Assembly (NCBI GenBank): GCA_963811805.1
Contig: CAWESU010000001.1
Location: 1,674,001-1,738,000, forward strand
Length of the DNA stretch: 64,000 bases
From: DAHUXN01 sp963811805
GTDB lineage: Bacteria; Acidobacteriota; Terriglobia; Acidiferrales; UBA7541
Reading direction: 5' to 3'
Each line of letters starts with the position of its first letter. The first letter of the stretch is position 1. This document shows positions 1 to 8,683 of the stretch, one piece after another. The translations under genes and the position numbers were made by a program. The notes under the pieces are model-generated. The model was not told the DNA's origin and searched no databases. It saw nothing but the letters and a program-made list of their open reading frames with translations.

Positions 1-2
1 GT

Positions 3-722
3 GTGGAAGCTTATAAGAATGCGCAGTTCGATGCGGCCATCGAGTACTTCAAGGATTCCGCGGCGAACGATCCCAAGCTCCTGAACGCGCGCCTGTATCT
101 CGCCCAGGCCTATGCACAGCAATACATTCCCGGAGCTCCCTCCGAGGAGAATAAGCGCAACGGCGAGCAAGCCATTGCCGTCTGGAAACAGGTCCTCGAG
201 AGCGATCCCAACAATCTCACGGCCATCGGCGGAATCGGCTCCATGCTCTATAACATGGCGGGGACGCCGTTTAACCGTGACATGATGGAGCAGGCTAAGG
301 AGTATCAGCAGAAGGCCATCAACCTGAATCCCAATGATGCTCAGGCTTACTACTGGGTCGGAGTGATCGATTACTGGATTGCCTACCGCACCAATGCCCA
401 GTTGCGTTCCGACTACAATGAAAAGGCGAAAAAGCCCATCAAGCCGCTCGATCCGCTGCCGCCTGCCATCCGCGACCAGTTTATCCAACAGGAGGGCCAG
501 ACGGTGCAGGAAGGCATCACCGACCTCCAGCACGCCATCCAGATCAACCCGGATTACGCGAACGCCATGGCATACCTGAACCTCGTTCTGCGCCAGAAGG
601 CGGACATGGAAACCGATGCCGATGCCCGCCAGGCGGATGAGAAGCAGGCCGACGATCTTCTCGAGAAGGTCAAGGAAATCAATCAGAAGCAGATGACCGC
701 GCCCGCTTCCGGTACGCAGTAG
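3..722 (+). CDS. TPR-repeat protein, 5' end cut by window edge
   Basis: The frame is open to the first base of the window, so the GTG at position 3 is probably not the true start and the N-terminus is missing. The 239 visible residues form helical repeats with TPR spacing and signature residues: AIEYFKDSAANDP near residue 12, a repeat near 60-80 ending in LESDPNNLTA, AINLNPNDAQAYY near 105-118 and AIQINPDYANAMAY near 180. TPR proteins act as protein-binding scaffolds; the partner cannot be told from here. It ends 24 bases before a strong terminator, so it is the last gene of its transcription unit. Function beyond the TPR fold is unknown. Confidence 0.85.
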   Translation: MEAYKNAQFDAAIEYFKDSAANDPKLLNARLYLAQAYAQQYIPGAPSEENKRNGEQAIAVWKQVLESDPNNLTAIGGIGSMLYNMAGTPFNRDMMEQAKEYQQKAINLNPNDAQAYYWVGVIDYWIAYRTNAQLRSDYNEKAKKPIKPLDPLPPAIRDQFIQQEGQTVQEGITDLQHAIQINPDYANAMAYLNLVLRQKADMETDADARQADEKQADDLLEKVKEINQKQMTAPASGTQ

Positions 723-746
723 CGGCTCGGCGCTGTTTGGAAAACT

Positions 747-790
747 GAACCCAACTGGGTCCCGGATGTCCAGTTGGGTTCTTGCCTTTT
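747..790 (+). terminator. Rho-independent terminator after the TPR gene
   Basis: A perfect 12-bp stem (GAACCCAACTGG, 747-758, with its complement at 770-781) encloses an 11-base loop and is followed by TTGCCTTTT. It separates the TPR gene from rel. Confidence 0.8.
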
Positions 791-861
791 ACCGCACTTT
801 CTGACCGTTGTCCTCGCTCCGCGGTGAAACGCTCGCCCTTTCGGCGTACAATGAGGAAATC

Positions 862-3087
862 GTGAGCCCGGAACAAAAACCAATCGGCGACCCCTCTGCG
901 CAGCGCGTTCTCGACCTGCGCTTCGTGGAGCTCATGGACAAAGTCCGGCGCAGCCGTCCCGGCGACGACCTGGAACTGCTGCGGCGCGCCTACGACTTCG
1001 CTTCGGAGCAGCACCGTTCCCAGCGCCGCGAATCCGGCGACCTGTATTTATCTCATCCGCTTGCAGTTGCCGGCGTTTTGGCGGACATGAAGCTGGACGT
1101 CACCACGCTCTGCGCCGCTTTGCTGCACGATATCGTCGAAGACACCAGAATCCCCGTCGAGAAAATAACCGACATGTTCGGAGCCGATGTCGCCCGCGTG
1201 GTCGACGGTGCCACCAAGATCAGCCGCATCGACCTGCTTGCTCCGGAGGCGCGTCAGGCGGAGAACGTCCGCAAGATGCTTCTGGCCATGGTTAACGACG
1301 TTCGCGTCATTCTGGTCAAGCTGGCCGACCGCCTGCACAATATGCGTACTCTGGAGTACCTGGCTACCGACCGCCAGGAGCGTATCGCCCGTGAGACCCT
1401 GGAAATCTATGCCCCCGTCGCGAATCGCCTGGGGATGGGCCTCATACGCGGCGAGCTCGAGGATCTTGCCTTCCGTTATCTGGAGCCCTCGGCCTTCTTT
1501 GAGCTGCAGAAAAAAGTCGTCTCCAAGCACAAAGTGCAGGAGAAATTCCTTCACGAAGTTCAGGACGCCATTCGCAAGAAGATGGTCGAAAACGGCATTC
1601 CCGCGGAGGTCGAAGGCCGCACCAAGGGGCTTTTTTCGCTTCACCAGAAGATGCTTCGCCAGCAGCGCTCCATCGACCAGATCTACGATCTGATGGCTGT
1701 GCGCGTCATTACCGACACGGAAAAGAACTGCTACGCGGCCCTCGGCGTAGTTCATCAGATCTGGCGCCCGGTGCCCGGCCGCTTCAAAGACTATATCGCC
1801 ATGGCGCGGCCCAATCTCTATCAGTCCCTGCACACCACCGTAATTCACTCCGGCCAGCCGTTTGAAATTCAGATTCGCACCCAGGATATGCACCGCATCG
1901 CTGAGCAAGGGGTCGCCGCCCACTGGAAGTACAAAGACGGCCATGGGCTCTCCGGCCGCGCGGCTGCCGACGCCGACAACCAGCGTGACGATCAGCGCGT
2001 GCTCTGGATGCGCCAGCTCATTGAATGGGTGCAGGAGATGGAGGAGCCCAGCGAGTTCCTCTCCACGCTCAAAGTCGACCTGTATCCGGAGGAGGTTTAC
2101 ACCTTCTCGCCCAAGGGCCGCGTGGTCGTGCTGACTCGTGGCTCGACGCCCGTCGATTTCGCCTATTCCATCCACACCGAAGTGGGCCACCAGTGCGTCG
2201 GCGCCAAGGTGAACGGGCAGATCGTTCCTCTGCGCCATGTGCTCACCAACGGCGATGTGGTAGAGATTCTCACGCAAAAAGGCCATGAGCCCAGCCGCGA
2301 CTGGCTGAAGTTCGTCCAGACCTCTCGCAGCCGCAGCAAGATTCGCCACTGGATTAATCTGCACGAACGCGAGGAAGCGACCACGGTCGGTCGCCGCCTT
2401 CTCGAGCGCGAAGCCCGCAACAGCGGCATCAGCCTGAAGAAAATCTCCAACGACGATTGGCAGCGCGTTGCTTCGGAATACGGCTGCGGCCGCATCGAAG
2501 ACCTTCACGCCGATTTAGGCTACGGCAAATGGTCAGCGCGCCAGGTGCTCGCGAAAGCATCGGGCCAGACGCTCGCTGAATCCACCGAAGAAAAACCCGC
2601 CAAGATCGTCTCTACCGTCAAGCGCATGCTGGGCATGCAGCAGGCCACCATTCAGGTTCGCGGCCATGACGATTTGATGGTCTATCGCGCCAAGTGCTGC
2701 AATCCCATTCCTGGCGACGACATTGTCGGCTACGTCACGCGCGGCCGCGGCGTCGCCGTCCACTCGACCGCCTGCCCCAACGTCCAGAATCTCCTGTACG
2801 AGACGGAACGCCGCATTGGCGCGGAATGGGCCGGCGCGTTGGAATCGGCCTTCCCGGTGCGCCTGCGCATCCTCACCGAAGATCGCCCCGGCATGCTCGC
2901 CGAAATCACCGCCGCCATCAGCGTCGCCGAAGCCAATATCCGCACCCTCGAAAGTGTCGGCGAGCATTTGCACGCGCGCATAGAAATTGCGCTGGACGTG
3001 CGCGACCGCAAGCAGCTGGAAAAGATCCTTTTGCAGATTAAGAAAATCCCCGGCGTCTTCGATATCGAGCGCATTTACAACGTCTAG
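862..3087 (+). CDS. rel: Bifunctional (p)ppGpp synthetase/hydrolase (RelA/SpoT family)
   Basis: Makes and degrades the stringent-response alarmone (p)ppGpp. The 741 residues carry, in order, the HD hydrolase domain (LLHDIVEDT near residue 88), the synthetase domain with the RFKD form of the RXKD motif in PGRFKDYIA near 305 followed by YQSLHTTV, a TGS domain (about 400-475), a zinc/helical region with CCNPIPGD near 615, and a C-terminal ACT domain from about 663. RFKD rather than the acidic RelA version, together with an intact HD motif, is what bifunctional Rel enzymes show. I chose GTG 862 because GAGG lies 5 bases upstream; a TTG at 808 is in frame but lacks a ribosome site. It is likely the only long Rel of this organism. 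Confidence 0.96.
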   Translation: MSPEQKPIGDPSAQRVLDLRFVELMDKVRRSRPGDDLELLRRAYDFASEQHRSQRRESGDLYLSHPLAVAGVLADMKLDVTTLCAALLHDIVEDTRIPVEKITDMFGADVARVVDGATKISRIDLLAPEARQAENVRKMLLAMVNDVRVILVKLADRLHNMRTLEYLATDRQERIARETLEIYAPVANRLGMGLIRGELEDLAFRYLEPSAFFELQKKVVSKHKVQEKFLHEVQDAIRKKMVENGIPAEVEGRTKGLFSLHQKMLRQQRSIDQIYDLMAVRVITDTEKNCYAALGVVHQIWRPVPGRFKDYIAMARPNLYQSLHTTVIHSGQPFEIQIRTQDMHRIAEQGVAAHWKYKDGHGLSGRAAADADNQRDDQRVLWMRQLIEWVQEMEEPSEFLSTLKVDLYPEEVYTFSPKGRVVVLTRGSTPVDFAYSIHTEVGHQCVGAKVNGQIVPLRHVLTNGDVVEILTQKGHEPSRDWLKFVQTSRSRSKIRHWINLHEREEATTVGRRLLEREARNSGISLKKISNDDWQRVASEYGCGRIEDLHADLGYGKWSARQVLAKASGQTLAESTEEKPAKIVSTVKRMLGMQQATIQVRGHDDLMVYRAKCCNPIPGDDIVGYVTRGRGVAVHSTACPNVQNLLYETERRIGAEWAGALESAFPVRLRILTEDRPGMLAEITAAISVAEANIRTLESVGEHLHARIEIALDVRDRKQLEKILLQIKKIPGVFDIERIYNV

Positions 3088-3182
3088 AGCCTGCCTCCTC
3101 CCGTCCTGTTCCTGTCTCGCATTGACGTTTCCGACATCGCCGCGCCGCAACCGGCGTGCGCGACGCTACAATTTCACTAGAC

Positions 3183-3830
3183 ATGCTTCCGCTGCCCCTT
3201 CTCGGCCCGCGCCTGCGCCGCTCTGCGCCGCATTGGACGTCCCTCCTCGCGCTTGTCGCGCTTTGCTGCCTTCTTCCCGGATGCCATCATGTCGCCCAGT
3301 TGGACACCACCGCGCTCGACACCTCCGGTTTGGATTTCGCCTCCATTCAAGCGCTCCGCGGCATGGATGTCACCAAGGACGAGGTCGCCCAAGTGATCGA
3401 AGTGAAGCAGGCCGGCCTCTCCGACAACGATTGCGTCACCCTCGTCCGTCTGGCGCGCAGCCACAAGGAGCCATTCAAATCCGGCGACGACATCGCGCAG
3501 TTGCTTCGCGCCGGCGTCTCCGAGCCCACCGTGATGCAACTCGCGCAGCTCAACCAGATCAGCGCTTGGGGCGGCGAAGCGGTGGCCATGCGCCTGGCTG
3601 GCCTCTCGGATCAGATTATCCTGGAGGAAGCGCACCGCCGCTCCGAGGGCCTGGCGGTCCTTTCCGGCGCTTCGCTCGCGAATTTCAAGAATGTCGGCAT
3701 GCGCGAGGCCACTCTGCTGCAGCTCGTTCGCCGTGGCGTACCCGATAACGAAGCCCCGACGATCATCGCTCTTCGCCGTCGCGGTTGGACCGACGCGCAA
3801 ATCCTGCGCCGCTACCCCGGCGGCCACTAG
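3183..3830 (+). CDS. Lipoprotein with short helical repeats, unknown function
   Basis: A 215-residue protein with an N-terminal hydrophobic segment ending in the lipobox LLPGC, so it is predicted to be lipid-anchored. After the anchor it holds repeated units built on a G(L/V/M)(S/R)-xxx-(V/I/L)xxL pattern: AGLSDNDCVTLV, AGVSEPTVMQL, AGLSDQIILEE, VGMREATLLQLVRRG and RGWTDAQIL, spaced roughly 25-40 residues. I do not recognise the family; such repeats suggest an all-helical solenoid. It lies 95 bases after rel and has no obvious partner. The ATG at 3183 puts the signal peptide at the very N-terminus; an upstream TTG at 3156 is also in frame. Long open frames on the opposite strand here are codon-bias shadows. 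Confidence 0.75.
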   Translation: MLPLPLLGPRLRRSAPHWTSLLALVALCCLLPGCHHVAQLDTTALDTSGLDFASIQALRGMDVTKDEVAQVIEVKQAGLSDNDCVTLVRLARSHKEPFKSGDDIAQLLRAGVSEPTVMQLAQLNQISAWGGEAVAMRLAGLSDQIILEEAHRRSEGLAVLSGASLANFKNVGMREATLLQLVRRGVPDNEAPTIIALRRRGWTDAQILRRYPGGH

Positions 3831-3891
3831 CGCGCCGCCTCCCGTTCATCCTCTGCCGCTTCTTGACGTCAAGTTCCCAAACGCGCGCAGT

Positions 3892-3945
3892 GGCCAGTTT
3901 GAATTTTCTTGATTGTGACACAAGGGGTCAAAATTCAAACTGGCC
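3892..3945. repeat. Dispersed palindromic repeat, copy 1
   Basis: Perfect 16-bp arms (GGCCAGTTTGAATTTT and complement) flank a 22-base loop. The same arms and a related loop recur at 20874-20931 and 21834-21891; this copy is in the opposite orientation. It lies between two lipoprotein genes and has no T-tract, so it is a REP-like element rather than a simple terminator. Confidence 0.8.
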
Positions 3946-4002
3946 CACCCAAGCGCGAGTCTGCTAGACCCGCGCCCGTTAGCCCGGTAGAATTCCTGTG
4001 CT

Positions 4003-5478
4003 TTGATTCGCACCGTTCGCTGTCGCGCCCCGATCGCTGCCGCCGCACTCGCTGGCCTTTTCGCAATTCTTATTTCCGGCTGCGGCGTGCCGCTCGCGCC
4101 CGGCTACAAAATTCAAAAGGAGACACTGGCCGTTCATTTCGTTCCGGGCAGCCCGCCGCATCTGACTGTTCGCGCCGAATACCGCCTCGCGAACATCGGC
4201 AACGCCCCTCTTCATTTCATCGGCGGCGAGCTGCCCGGCGAGAAAAACTTCGGCCGGGCCAATCTTCGCGCCGAAGTCGACGGCAAGGAAATTACTCTGC
4301 AGCACAATCTGCACGAAGCCGCCGACGATTGGCGCGTTCCGCTCCCCGCCGCGTGGCGCCAGAAAGAAAAGCTGAATCTGGTTCTTTCCTACGATCTCGC
4401 CGCCCAGTCCGCAACCGACCCGCGAATTTTTGCCGCCGCGAACGCATTCTATTTGAACGATTCCGGCTGGCTTCCGGCGCTGATGGGCTTCAAGGCCTTC
4501 CTGTCGCCGGCTATCGTCCGCCCCAATCCCACCGATCTCAGCGTCACCGTCCCGAACGATTTTCGCATCACCGCCAGCGGCCAGCTTCGCGGCGTCAAAA
4601 AACAAGGCAGCGAGACGCAGTACAATTTCCGCATCCGCAAAGGTGACTTCGAGCCTTACGTCCTCGCCGGCCAATATAATGAGCAGCGTATTTCCACTTC
4701 CAACGGCACCGTTGTCATCTGGACAACCAAGCCGATTTCTGCCGAGCAGGCACAAAAGACGGGCGCCCAAATCGCAGCGGCACTGAAATTCTATGTCCAG
4801 AATTTCGGACCTTTGCCGCGCTCGATGAAGGAGATTTACGATATTCAGGTGCCGGAAGACGCGAACAAAGAAGCCGGAAGTTGGGAGAGCTCTTTGCTCC
4901 CAGCAGTCGTCTACGATTGGGTCTTCGACCCGGGAAAGTCTTTCTGGACGAAGTTGGGCAATGGCTTTGCCTCCACCTTCGGGCAATGGGAACTTGGCTA
5001 TACATGGTTCGGCCACTCGATTCGCCCGCGTCCGGAGGGAGCGGCACTCGGCGGTGCGCTCACGTCCTATGCCTCGGACTTACTGGGTGAAAGCAACAAC
5101 ACCGGAGCGTCGCGGACCGATATCGTCGCCTCTGATTTATCCGACTACGACACCGAGCGTGCCTCAGCCGTCGAAAAGCCCATCATCTCGTTGACTGTGC
5201 ACGACTCAGAGGATCAGCTCCAGATCGGCGGCGACAAAATAGAGCTTTTCATGTTCGCTCTCGAAGACAAATGCGGCTCCGAGAATGTTCGTCACGCCAT
5301 CTCCGATATGGTTTATGCTTTGCGAGGCGAGGAGTACGGCTACTCCGATTTTCGCGCCGCGCTGGAGCAGCAGTGCCATCAGGACCTGGGCGGCTTCTTT
5401 CGTCAGTGGCTCACGCAGCCGGGAATTCCGCCCGATTTTCGCGCTCGCTACGAGAACGCCGGCGGCAGTAAACCATAG
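4003..5478 (+). CDS. Lipoprotein related to M1 aminopeptidases, catalytic site lost
   Basis: A 491-residue protein with an N-terminal signal and lipobox ISGC. The C-terminal half aligns by eye with the M1 (gluzincin) peptidase domain: residues 329-337 read WELGYTWFG where active enzymes have HELAHQWFG, and about 18 residues on GGALTSYAS stands where WLNEGFATYAE is expected. Both zinc histidines and the distal glutamate are therefore replaced, while the scaffold residues (E330, W335, F336, G337) remain. It is best called a pseudo-peptidase; a binding or chaperone role at the membrane is an inference. The start is TTG 4003, the only codon giving a complete signal peptide. It precedes ridA by 27 bases. 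Confidence 0.75.
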   Translation: MIRTVRCRAPIAAAALAGLFAILISGCGVPLAPGYKIQKETLAVHFVPGSPPHLTVRAEYRLANIGNAPLHFIGGELPGEKNFGRANLRAEVDGKEITLQHNLHEAADDWRVPLPAAWRQKEKLNLVLSYDLAAQSATDPRIFAAANAFYLNDSGWLPALMGFKAFLSPAIVRPNPTDLSVTVPNDFRITASGQLRGVKKQGSETQYNFRIRKGDFEPYVLAGQYNEQRISTSNGTVVIWTTKPISAEQAQKTGAQIAAALKFYVQNFGPLPRSMKEIYDIQVPEDANKEAGSWESSLLPAVVYDWVFDPGKSFWTKLGNGFASTFGQWELGYTWFGHSIRPRPEGAALGGALTSYASDLLGESNNTGASRTDIVASDLSDYDTERASAVEKPIISLTVHDSEDQLQIGGDKIELFMFALEDKCGSENVRHAISDMVYALRGEEYGYSDFRAALEQQCHQDLGGFFRQWLTQPGIPPDFRARYENAGGSKP

Positions 5479-5505
5479 AATTCGCACCAACTCATAGGAG
5501 GAATC

Positions 5506-5883
5506 GTGAAGGAAGTCATTTCAACCGCGCATGGCCCAAAGGCCATCGGCCCTTATTCGCAAGCCATCCGCGCCAACGGTTTCATTTTCATCTCCGGCCA
5601 AGTCGCCTTCGATCCCGCCACCAGCCAGCTCGTTCAGGGCGACATCGCCGCGCAGACCGATCGCGTCATGCAAAATCTCAAGGCCATCGTCGAAGCGGCG
5701 GGCTCCACCCTCGACAAAGCCGTGAAGACCACCGTGTTTCTCAAAGACATGGGCGAATTCACCGCCATGAATGAAGTCTACGCGCGCTATTTTCCGTCGA
5801 ATCCGCCGGCGCGCGCGACCGTCGAAGTGGCGCGTCTGCCCCGCGACGTCCGCGTGGAAATCGAGCTCATCGCTCTCGCTTAG
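5506..5883 (+). CDS. ridA: RidA family enamine/imine deaminase
   Basis: A 125-residue cytosolic protein of normal RidA length. RidA hydrolyses reactive enamine/imine intermediates such as 2-aminoacrylate released by PLP enzymes. The sequence shows the family pattern: AIGPYSQAI near the N-terminus, FISGQV, TTVFLKDM, and the C-terminal PPARATVEVARLP block carrying the arginine that binds the substrate carboxylate. The start is GTG with a strong AGGAGGA 6 bases upstream. It lies 17 bases before bioB and is probably co-transcribed with the biotin genes, two of which encode PLP enzymes; that link is inference. Confidence 0.95.
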   Translation: MKEVISTAHGPKAIGPYSQAIRANGFIFISGQVAFDPATSQLVQGDIAAQTDRVMQNLKAIVEAAGSTLDKAVKTTVFLKDMGEFTAMNEVYARYFPSNPPARATVEVARLPRDVRVEIELIALA

Positions 5884-5900
5884 CCCAGGGAGTTTTCCGA

Positions 5901-6854
5901 ATGTCGATTCGTCACGATTGGACGCGCAACGAAATTCGCGCCATTTTCAACGCTCCTTTGCCCGAACTGATTTTCCAGGCGCAGCTCGTCCATCGCGAAT
6001 TTCACCAGCCGGAGGAAGTCCAGCTTTGCCGGCTGCTCTCCATCAAGACCGGCGCGTGCCCTGAAGATTGCGCTTATTGTTCGCAGAGCGCGCACTACAA
6101 AACCGGCGTCGCGCGCCAGAAATTGATGGATTCCGCCGACGTTCTCGAATCCGCCAAGCGCGCCAAAGCCGACGGTGCCACGCGTTTCTGCATGGGCGCC
6201 GCCTGGCGCGACGTTCCCGAAGGAAAAGAATTCGACTCCGTGCTCGAGATGGTTCGCGGCGTCGCCGCACTCAATCTCGAAGTCTGCTGCACCCTCGGTA
6301 TGCTCACCGATACGCAAGCGTCGCGCCTGAAACAAGCCGGCCTCACCGCCTACAATCACAATCTCGATACTTCGCCCGAATTTTACGGCCACATCATCAC
6401 CACGCGCGTTTACGAAGACCGCTTGCAAACCATCGCGCGCGTTCGCAAAGCGGGAATCACCGTCTGCTGCGGCGGCATTCTGGGCCTCGGCGAATCCGAA
6501 GAGGATCGCATCGGCCTGCTTCATCAGCTTGCGATTCTCGATCCGCATCCGGAAAGCGTTCCCATCAACGTGCTAGCGCGCATCGAAGGCACTCCGCTCG
6601 CCGGCGCGCCGGAGCTTGACCCCATGGTGATGGTTCGCGCCATCGCCACGGCACGAATCCTCATGCCCGCTTCGCGCGTGCGTCTCTCCGGCGGCCGTCA
6701 CAAGCTTTCGCGCGAAGCGATTGCGCTTTGCTTTCTGGCCGGCGCGAATTCCATTTTCACCGGAGAAAAACTTCTCACCACGCCGAATCCCTCCATCGAC
6801 CAGGACAAAGCGCTTCTCGACGATCTCGGCATGAAGGCGATGGAGCGTGTCTGA
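5901..6854 (+). CDS. bioB: Biotin synthase
   Basis: Radical-SAM enzyme that inserts sulfur into dethiobiotin to give biotin. The 317 residues include the CxxxCxxC cluster motif (C53, C57, C60 in GACPEDCAYC) for the [4Fe-4S] cluster, YNHNLDTSPEFY, the GGILGLGES loop, and the conserved arginine of RLSGGR needed for the auxiliary [2Fe-2S] site. Length and motifs are normal. It opens a bioB-bioF-bioD-bioA operon in which every junction overlaps. The ATG has a GGGAG-like site about 7 bases upstream. Confidence 0.97.
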   Translation: MSIRHDWTRNEIRAIFNAPLPELIFQAQLVHREFHQPEEVQLCRLLSIKTGACPEDCAYCSQSAHYKTGVARQKLMDSADVLESAKRAKADGATRFCMGAAWRDVPEGKEFDSVLEMVRGVAALNLEVCCTLGMLTDTQASRLKQAGLTAYNHNLDTSPEFYGHIITTRVYEDRLQTIARVRKAGITVCCGGILGLGESEEDRIGLLHQLAILDPHPESVPINVLARIEGTPLAGAPELDPMVMVRAIATARILMPASRVRLSGGRHKLSREAIALCFLAGANSIFTGEKLLTTPNPSIDQDKALLDDLGMKAMERV

Positions 6855-8055
6855 TTCAACAGCAAAGCCGCTTGCCGCATTACTTGAAAATACCCTGCGC
6901 GCTCGCATCGACGCCGACTTGCGTGCGTTGCGCGACCATTCGCAATTTCGCTCGCTCGATATTCCCCGCGGCCTCGACCTTTGCTCCAACGACTATCTCG
7001 GGCTCGCCGCGGATCCGCGCCTGCAACAGGCCGTTCTCGATGCGGTAGCCGCTTCCTCGCGCGTCGCTTCCACCGGCTCTCGCCTGCTTTCGGGGAATTC
7101 GCGCGATTGGGAGTCCATCGAAGCCGAATTCGCCGATTTCGTCGGCGCTGAATCCGCCCTCTACTTCAGCTCCGGCTACGCTGCCAACCTTGGCCTGCTC
7201 AGCTCTGTCCTGCGCGATGGCGACATAGTTTTTTCTGACGCGCTCAATCACGCCAGCCTGATCGACGGTATTCGCCTTTCGCGCGCCCGCACAATCATCT
7301 ATCCGCATTGCGATTTGCGCTTCCTCGCGCGCGCGCTCCAAGAAAACGCAAGCGCCACCGGCGCCAAGCTCATCGTCACCGAAAGCATTTTCAGCATGGA
7401 AGGAGACATTGCGCCGCTCGAACAACTCCTGAAGCTCGCAGAAACCTACAACGCCAACTTGGTGGTCGATGAAGCACATGCGCTCGGCGTTTGCGGCCCT
7501 GAAGGCCGCGGCATCGTTGCCGCTCTGCCGGATCGCCGCCGCATTCTTGCTGCCGTGTATCCTTGCGGAAAAGCCCTTGCCTCCTGCGGCGCGTTCGTTT
7601 GTTGCGGCACTGTCGTCAAAGACTATCTCGTCAATCACGCTCGCAGCTTCATTTTCAGCACGGCGACGCCTCCTTACATCGCCCATCAAATCCGCGCCGC
7701 GCTTGCCATGGCTCGCGCTGTGGACGCTCGCCGCGCCCATCTTCGCCGAATTTCTTTAGCCCTTCGCGCCGCAGTCACCGCTGCGGGCCTGCGCTGCGGC
7801 TCTGGAGACACGCCCATCGTTCCCGTGATTCTTGGCTCCAACGAATCGGCCCTGCGCGTCGCCTCTGAATTACAATCCCACGGGTTCGCCGTAAAAGCCA
7901 TTCGCCCTCCCACGGTCGCGCCCGGCACGGCGCGCATTCGTTTGTCGCTCACCAGCGAAATTTCTCTCGAAGACGTTCATCACCTCGCTCATGCGCTCAT
8001 AACGGCTGTTTCGTCAGTGCGGGAAGCTGCTCCCGCGTCGCTCGCGCATGCCTAA
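6847..8055 (+). CDS. bioF: 8-amino-7-oxononanoate synthase
   Basis: PLP enzyme that joins pimeloyl-ACP (or -CoA) and alanine in the first committed ring-forming stage of biotin synthesis. The 402 residues show the alpha-oxoamine synthase core: CSNDYLGLA near the N-terminus, SGYAANLG, LNHASLIDGIRLS, VVDEAHALGVCG, and the PLP lysine in YPCGKALASCGAF. The residues around that lysine are cysteine-rich and differ from the usual TLGKALG, but the lysine and the following glycine-rich turn are kept. The GTG start lies inside the last codons of bioB (8-base overlap), which implies translational coupling. A second member of the fold, kbl at 44130, has a clearly different motif set. Confidence 0.93.
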   Translation: MSDSTAKPLAALLENTLRARIDADLRALRDHSQFRSLDIPRGLDLCSNDYLGLAADPRLQQAVLDAVAASSRVASTGSRLLSGNSRDWESIEAEFADFVGAESALYFSSGYAANLGLLSSVLRDGDIVFSDALNHASLIDGIRLSRARTIIYPHCDLRFLARALQENASATGAKLIVTESIFSMEGDIAPLEQLLKLAETYNANLVVDEAHALGVCGPEGRGIVAALPDRRRILAAVYPCGKALASCGAFVCCGTVVKDYLVNHARSFIFSTATPPYIAHQIRAALAMARAVDARRAHLRRISLALRAAVTAAGLRCGSGDTPIVPVILGSNESALRVASELQSHGFAVKAIRPPTVAPGTARIRLSLTSEISLEDVHHLAHALITAVSSVREAAPASLAHA

Positions 8056-8683
8056 CCGTTTTTTCATCACCGGAACGGATACCGGCGTCGGCAAAACCAC
8101 CGTCGCCGCGCTACTTTGCGCCGCTCTCAACGCCATCTACTGGAAGCCCATTCAAACCGGTACGCGCCAGGGCACAGACCGCGCAACGATCATTCGCCTC
8201 GCCGAGTTGCCGCGCCGTCGCACGCTTCCCGAAGCCTATCGTTTTTCTCCGCCTGTTTCGCCGCACTTGGCCGCGCGTCTCGCGGGTGTGCGCATCGAAT
8301 TGCGCAAAATCAAACTTCCCGAAGTTGCCGCCCACGAGAATTTCATCGCCGAGGGCGCTGGCGGCGTGCTCGTGCCCATCAATTCCACGCAGCTCATGAT
8401 TGACTTGATGTCTCACCTTGCGCTTCCTATCCTTCTCGTCTCCCGCACCGCGCTCGGCACCATCAATCACACTTTGCTTTCCATCGCCGCCCTGCGCGCT
8501 TCGCGCCTGGATCTGCGCGGAGTCGTCATGGTGGGCAAACCAAATCGCGAGAATCGCCGCGCCATCGAGCGCTATGGTGGAGTCGAGGTCGTCGGCGCGG
8601 TGCCGCTCCTGAAGCAAATCAATCGCGCTACACTATTGCAAGCGTTTCGCAGGAATTTCGACCGCAAGGCGTTCGCGTCATGA
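8048..8683 (+). CDS. bioD: Dethiobiotin synthetase
   Basis: ATP-dependent carboxylase that closes the ureido ring of dethiobiotin from 7,8-diaminononanoate. The P-loop TGTDTGVGKT is at residues 8-17, followed by WKPIQTG with the substrate-binding lysine, and EGAGGVLVPI in the middle of the protein. At 211 residues it is of normal length. It overlaps bioF by 8 bases and bioA by 4, in the order expected for a biotin operon. Confidence 0.96.
   Translation: MPNRFFITGTDTGVGKTTVAALLCAALNAIYWKPIQTGTRQGTDRATIIRLAELPRRRTLPEAYRFSPPVSPHLAARLAGVRIELRKIKLPEVAAHENFIAEGAGGVLVPINSTQLMIDLMSHLALPILLVSRTALGTINHTLLSIAALRASRLDLRGVVMVGKPNRENRRAIERYGGVEVVGAVPLLKQINRATLLQAFRRNFDRKAFAS

Noticed and set aside
1048..2508. 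Long open frame of 486 codons antisense to rel
   Set aside because: It mirrors the codon bias of rel on the other strand, has no recognisable domain or ribosome site, and rel is certain.
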